Source: Cupriavidus necator (GTDB lineage Bacteria; Pseudomonadota; Gammaproteobacteria; Burkholderiales; Burkholderiaceae). From it: 64,000 bases of DNA. Each line of letters begins with the position of its first letter. The stretch's first letter is position 1. The notes under the pieces are model-generated. The model saw only the letters and a list, made by a program, of their open reading frames with translations, made no database searches and had not been told where the DNA came from. Where the stretch lies: assembly GCA_022041995.1 (NCBI GenBank), contig CP074390.1:2108001-2172000 (forward strand), read 5' to 3'. Shown one piece after another: positions 59,943 to 64,000 of this stretch. Made by a program: the position numbers and the translations under genes.

Positions 59943-62234
59943 ATGAGCAAGGCCATCGTGGGAAGCTCCACGCCGCAGGTGACCGCGCGGGAAAAGGTCA
60001 TGGGGCGCGCGCAGTATGCCGGCGACATCAAGTTGCCCGGCATGCTGCACGCCAAGGTGCTGCGCAGCCCGCACCCGCACGCGCGCATCGTGCGCATCGA
60101 CACTTCCGCCGCGAAGGCGCTGCCCGGCGTCAAGCTGGTGGTGACCGGGCAGGATGTGCCCGCGCGCAACTGGGGCCCGCACCGCAAGGAGCAGCGCATC
60201 CTGGCCTGCGGCGTGGTGCGCCATGTCGGCGAGGAAGTGGCCGCGGTGGTGGCGGTCAGCGAGGAAATCGCGCGCGATGCGCTGGACCTGGTCCGCATCG
60301 AGTATGAAGCGCTGCCCGCGCTGCTGACGCCCGCAGCGGCGCTGGCCGATGGCGCGCCCGAGATCCATGCCGGCACGCGCAATATCGGCCACGAGATGCA
60401 CATCGTGCGGGGCGACGTGGATGCCGCGTTCGAAGCCTGTGCCGCGGTGTACGAGGCCACCTATGACATGCACTCGCAGTACCCCGGCTACCTGGAGCCC
60501 ATGGCCTCGGTGGCGGCGCAGGACGGCAACGGGCGGCTCACGCTGTGGGCCTCGACCCAGTCGGTGTTCCTCGCGCGCGCGCGGCTGGCCGAGGCGCTGG
60601 GGCGGCCGGTCTCGACCATCCGCGTGGTGCAGGCCACCACCGGCGGCGGCTTCGGCGCCAAGATCGTCGAGGAGAACAACAGCCTGATCTGCGCCTTCCT
60701 GGCCAGCCGGCTGGAGCGCCCGGTGCGGCTGGTCAACAACCGGCTGGAAGACTTCCAGGGCGCGCGCGCCAGCGTGCCGATGCGGGTCTGGCTGCGCTTG
60801 GGGCTGTCGGCGGACGGCGTGATCCTGGCCAAGGATGTGCGCATCACGGCCGAATGCGGCGCCTACTCCGGGCTTGCCGGTGATGTGATGCACGTCACCG
60901 CCATGCGCAGCGACAACATGCACCGCGTGCAGAACGTGCGCTCGCATGCGGTGATGGCCTATACCAACAACCCGCCGCGCGGCGCCTTCCGCGGCTTTGG
61001 CGGGCAGCAGATGCAATTCCCGCTGAACTGTCACCTGACCGTGCTGGCCGGCATGCTCGGCATCGATCCGGTGGAGGTGCACAAGCGCAATGCGATCGGC
61101 GCCGGCGAGACCAGCGTGCATGGCTGGAAGATCAGCAGCACCGGCATGGCCGAGTGCCTGGACATGACCCGCAAGGCCATCGGCTGGGACCAGAAGCGCG
61201 CCGCCCCGCGCGGCACTGGCACGCGCCGGCGCGGCGTGGGCATTGCCGCGGCCATGCACGTCAGCGGCAACCGCACGCTGGGCAACTGGGACGGCTCGAC
61301 CATCCTGCTCAAGCTCAACGAGGACGGCCGCGTGATGCTGCAGACCAGCGAGTGCGACATGGGGCAGGGCGCCAACACCATGCTCAGCCAGATCTGCGCG
61401 CAGGAGCTGGGCATTCCGCTGTCGCACGTCACCGTGATGGCGCCGGATACCGATACCGCGCCGTTCTGCCTGGGCTCGCTGGCGTCGCGCGTGACCATTA
61501 TTGCCGGCAATGCGGTGCTGCGTGCCGCGCGCCAGGCGCGCCAGAAGCTGCTGGCACTCGCGGCGGAGAAGCTTGGCGTGGACGCGGAACAACTGGTGAT
61601 TGCCGATGGCCGCATCGCCGTGCCGGGCCAGCCCGGCAAGACCGCCACGCTGGCGGAGACCGCGCGGCTGCATATCTTCCGCCACGGCGGCGAGGGCATC
61701 CACGTGCGCGCCACCTATGACGCGCCCACGGTGATGCACGACGCCGACTACTACGGCAACGTCGCACCCGCGCATTCCTTCGCCGCACAGGCGGTGGAAG
61801 TTGAGGTGGATACCAGCACCGGCCAGGTCACCGTGATCGACAGCTTTGTCGCCGACGACTGCGGCAAGGCCATCAACCCGCTCGCCGTGCACGGCCAGAC
61901 CCACGGCGCGACCGTGCAGGCGATCGGCTGGACCCTGTACGAGAACCTGCAATACGAGGATGGCCGCCTGATGAACGGCAACTTTGCCGACTACACCATG
62001 CCTACCGCCGACGCGGTGCCGATGCTGCGCACCGACGTGGTGGAATCGAACGACCCCAACGGCCCCTATGGTGCCAAGGGCGCCAGCGAAACGGCGATCC
62101 TGCCGGGCGCGGCGGCGATCGCCAATGCCGTCTTCGACGCCGTGGGCGTTCGCATCCAGTCGCTGCCGATCACGCCGGAGAAGGTGCTGGCCGGCCTGCG
62201 CGAACTGAAGCAGAAGGAGGCTGCCCATGCGTGA
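59943..62234 (+). CDS. Molybdenum hydroxylase, large (molybdopterin) subunit
   Basis: A 763-residue xanthine-oxidase-family large subunit. Cofactor-binding stretches are TTGGGFGAKI, NNPPRGAFRGFGGQQ, CDMGQGANTMLSQI and the late catalytic glutamate region GAKGASETAILPGAAAIANAV. The length and accompanying subunits match three-component hydroxylases for purines, nicotinate-like N-heterocycles, aldehydes or 4-hydroxybenzoyl-CoA; the substrate cannot be fixed from sequence. AGGAGG precedes ATG 59943, and its stop overlaps the next gene by 8 nt. Confidence 0.93.
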   Translation: MSKAIVGSSTPQVTAREKVMGRAQYAGDIKLPGMLHAKVLRSPHPHARIVRIDTSAAKALPGVKLVVTGQDVPARNWGPHRKEQRILACGVVRHVGEEVAAVVAVSEEIARDALDLVRIEYEALPALLTPAAALADGAPEIHAGTRNIGHEMHIVRGDVDAAFEACAAVYEATYDMHSQYPGYLEPMASVAAQDGNGRLTLWASTQSVFLARARLAEALGRPVSTIRVVQATTGGGFGAKIVEENNSLICAFLASRLERPVRLVNNRLEDFQGARASVPMRVWLRLGLSADGVILAKDVRITAECGAYSGLAGDVMHVTAMRSDNMHRVQNVRSHAVMAYTNNPPRGAFRGFGGQQMQFPLNCHLTVLAGMLGIDPVEVHKRNAIGAGETSVHGWKISSTGMAECLDMTRKAIGWDQKRAAPRGTGTRRRGVGIAAAMHVSGNRTLGNWDGSTILLKLNEDGRVMLQTSECDMGQGANTMLSQICAQELGIPLSHVTVMAPDTDTAPFCLGSLASRVTIIAGNAVLRAARQARQKLLALAAEKLGVDAEQLVIADGRIAVPGQPGKTATLAETARLHIFRHGGEGIHVRATYDAPTVMHDADYYGNVAPAHSFAAQAVEVEVDTSTGQVTVIDSFVADDCGKAINPLAVHGQTHGATVQAIGWTLYENLQYEDGRLMNGNFADYTMPTADAVPMLRTDVVESNDPNGPYGAKGASETAILPGAAAIANAVFDAVGVRIQSLPITPEKVLAGLRELKQKEAAHA

Positions 62235-63102
62235 CTTTGGATACCTTGAGCCGGCCACCGTGGCCGAGGCCAGCCAGATGCTGGCCGACCTGGCCGACCT
62301 GGGCGACAGTTGCCGCATCCTTGCCGGCGGCACCGCGCTGATGCTCGGCATGCGCCAGCGCATGCTGACGCCTGGCCACCTGGTCTCGCTGGGCGGGCTC
62401 GGTGCGCTGCGCGGGATCACCTTCGATGCGCGCGAGGGCCTGTGCATCGGCGCGCTGACGCTGCATGCCGAGGTGGCGCGCTCGCCGCTGGTGCAGGCGC
62501 ACTACCCGATGCTGGCCGGCATGGCCGCGCGCGTGGCCAATCCGCAGGTGCGCAACCAGGGCACCATCGGCGGTAACCTCTGCTATGCCGACCCCGCCAC
62601 CGATCCGCCCGGCTGTCTGATGGCGCTGGGCGCGCGGATCGTGGTCAGCGGCCGAGGCGGCGAGCGCGAGATCGACATCGAAGACTTCCTGGTCGACTAC
62701 TACGTCACGGCGCTGGCGCCGGACGAGATCGTCACGCAGATCCGCGTGCCGGCGCCGGCTGCCGGCGCCGATGGCCGCTATGCGCGCTTCCTGCGCACCG
62801 CCGCCGAGCACCGGCCGCTGGCCAGCGTGGCGCTGGCGGTGCGGCGCGAGGGCGCGTTCTGCGTCGAGGCCCGCCTGGCGGTGGGCGCGTCCACGCCGAT
62901 CCCGGCCCGGCTGCGCCGCGCCGAAGCGCTGCTGGCCGGCAACACCGTGACGGCGGAGCTGGCCGCGGAAGCCGCCGCCATCGTCGCCGCGGACATCAAC
63001 GCGGTTTCGGACATGCGCGGGGCCGAGGCGTACCGGCGCGAGATGGTGCGGGTAGTCGCGCGCCGCACCATCGCCGAGCTGTTCGGCGTGGCATCGGAGT
63101 AA
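62227..63102 (+). CDS. Molybdenum hydroxylase, FAD subunit
   Basis: A 291-residue FAD-binding subunit of the xanthine dehydrogenase family. The FAD pocket is visible in ILAGGTALMLGMRQRML (about residues 33-50) and NQGTIGGNLCYADPATDPPG (about 112-131). A C-terminal CO-dehydrogenase-flavoprotein-like domain follows. It moves electrons from the iron-sulphur subunit to an acceptor. An AAGGAGG site lies just before the ATG. Confidence 0.93.
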   Translation: MRDFGYLEPATVAEASQMLADLADLGDSCRILAGGTALMLGMRQRMLTPGHLVSLGGLGALRGITFDAREGLCIGALTLHAEVARSPLVQAHYPMLAGMAARVANPQVRNQGTIGGNLCYADPATDPPGCLMALGARIVVSGRGGEREIDIEDFLVDYYVTALAPDEIVTQIRVPAPAAGADGRYARFLRTAAEHRPLASVALAVRREGAFCVEARLAVGASTPIPARLRRAEALLAGNTVTAELAAEAAAIVAADINAVSDMRGAEAYRREMVRVVARRTIAELFGVASE

Positions 63103-63111
63103 GGAGTCCCC

Positions 63112-63588
63112 ATGAACAAAGTCAGCATCGAACTTACCGTCAATGGCGAAGAACATCTGGTGGAGGTGCCGGCGCGGCGCCTTCTGTCCGACCTGCTGCG
63201 CGATGACCTGAACCTGACCGGCACCAAGCGCGGCTGCGAGACCGGCATCTGCGGCGCCTGCTCCGTGCTGGTCGACGGCGAGGTGGTCAAGTCCTGCCTG
63301 ATGCTCGCCGTGCAGGCGCGCGGGCGCCATGTGATGACCGTGGAAGGGCTGGCCGCCGACGGCCAGCTGCATCCGCTGCAGCAGTGCTTCATGGACAACG
63401 GCGGGCTGCAGTGCGGCTATTGCACCCCGGGCTTCCTGATGGCCTCGTGCGCGCTGCTTGCCAACAATCCCAACCCGACCGAAGACGAAGTCCGCCACGG
63501 CCTGAACGGCAACCTGTGCCGCTGCACCGGTTATGTCGGCATCGTTGAATCGGTCCTTTCCGCCGCGGAGAAAATGCGTGGAAATTGA
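63112..63588 (+). CDS. Molybdenum hydroxylase, [2Fe-2S] subunit
   Basis: A 158-residue small subunit with both clusters. The N-terminal plant-type ferredoxin has C42, C47, C50 and C62; the C-terminal helical domain has C101, C104, C136 and C138 (CGYC and CRC). It completes the L-M-S enzyme. AAGGAG precedes the ATG. The end overlaps the next gene by 11 nt. Confidence 0.95.
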   Translation: MNKVSIELTVNGEEHLVEVPARRLLSDLLRDDLNLTGTKRGCETGICGACSVLVDGEVVKSCLMLAVQARGRHVMTVEGLAADGQLHPLQQCFMDNGGLQCGYCTPGFLMASCALLANNPNPTEDEVRHGLNGNLCRCTGYVGIVESVLSAAEKMRGN

Positions 63589-64000
63589 AAAGACCCTGGT
63601 CACCGCGGCGCCGCCGGCGCGCGTGTGGGAGCTGCTGCTCGACCCCAACGTGATGGGCGCGTGCGTGCCCGGCATGGCATCGATCGAGGTGCTGAGCGAT
63701 GTCGAGTACATCGCGCACATGGCGGTCAAGATCGCCTTTATCAACGCGCGCTTCCGGCTGCATACGAAGATCGTCGAGACGCGCGCGCCGCATTACCTGC
63801 GCACCGAGGGCACCGGCGAGGACGCCTCGGTGGCCAGCTCGCTGCGCCAGTCGAGCGAGCTCTTCCTGACCGCGCTGGACGATGGCGGCACGCAGCTGCG
63901 CATCAAGGTGCAGGTGGACGTGCTGGGCCGGCTGGGCACCTTCGGCCTGAGCGTGATGAAGACCAAGGCCGACCGCATGTGGGACGAGTTCGGCGCCAAC
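63578..64000 (+). CDS. CoxG/SRPBCC-family protein, truncated by window end
   Basis: The first 141 codons of a SRPBCC (CoxG-type) protein are visible, starting from GTG at 63578 with CGGAG upstream. The sequence VTAAPPARVWELLLDPNVMG then ACVPG is characteristic of carbon-monoxide-dehydrogenase subunit G. In CO dehydrogenase operons CoxG anchors the enzyme to the membrane or helps its maturation; here it probably serves the molybdenum hydroxylase just upstream, whose last gene it overlaps by 11 nt. Confidence 0.85.
   Translation, partial: MEIEKTLVTAAPPARVWELLLDPNVMGACVPGMASIEVLSDVEYIAHMAVKIAFINARFRLHTKIVETRAPHYLRTEGTGEDASVASSLRQSSELFLTALDDGGTQLRIKVQVDVLGRLGTFGLSVMKTKADRMWDEFGAN

Overview
The window looks like part of a replicon from a GC-rich betaproteobacterium of the Burkholderiaceae, most likely Cupriavidus or a close relative. 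This is judged from memory of gene families: five Bug-type periplasmic binding proteins, a prkA-yeaH-spoVR operon, CaiB/acyl-CoA modules, LysR/IclR/AraC regulators and an aromatic-degradation supercluster. No rRNA, tRNA or CRISPR array was seen.

Positions 1-10400 are mobile DNA, visibly AT-richer than the rest. An IS66-family element ends at 1730. Then comes a Tn7-like transposition module on the minus strand: tnsA (10335-9526), tnsB, tnsC, a TniQ-family gene and a TnsD-like gene (ending at 2340). Its tnsA side faces the 3' end of a tiny 24-codon membrane-peptide gene, the same geometry Tn7 has with glmS. The far end and any cargo lie to the left or outside the window.

Positions 10400-34300 are chromosomal. 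First come a MgtC-like protein and a DUF2628 protein. A CoA-dependent catabolic module follows (13035-22950: SDR, a frameshifted CaiB transferase, two Bug proteins, acyl-CoA synthetase, enoyl-CoA hydratase/isomerase, acyl-CoA dehydrogenase) with LysR and AraC regulators. The stress/stationary-phase operon prkA-yeaH-spoVR is at 23407-28316. A second, minus-strand CoA module (CaiB, MaoC-like, Bug, two acyl-CoA dehydrogenases; 33294-28347) has a divergent LysR regulator.

Positions 34300-44050 hold a LuxR-type regulator, a FitAB-like toxin-antitoxin pair with a clear palindromic operator, a large MscS channel, an SDR plus acyl-CoA synthetase pair, a Bug protein and a frameshifted porin. The bidirectional terminator at 41734-41830 carries a 52-bp insertion-sequence-like miniature element exactly in its loop, flanked by a 5-bp direct repeat.

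Positions 44650-64000 are one catabolic supercluster: alpha/beta hydrolase, small HTH-like protein, Rieske oxygenase, SDRs, cupin, IclR regulator, TPP enzyme, aspartate-dehydrogenase-like protein, aldehyde dehydrogenase, extradiol-dioxygenase-like VOC protein, oxygenase reductase, MFS transporter, MarR regulator, Bug protein, and a three-subunit molybdenum hydroxylase followed by a CoxG-like gene cut by the window end. The parts fit a ring-hydroxylation plus meta-cleavage route, possibly for an N-heteroaromatic compound (inference). Related 16-bp AT-rich palindromes, arranged in pairs about 19 bp apart, lie before the hydrolase, the Rieske operon and the last Bug gene; they are probably operators of a shared regulon.
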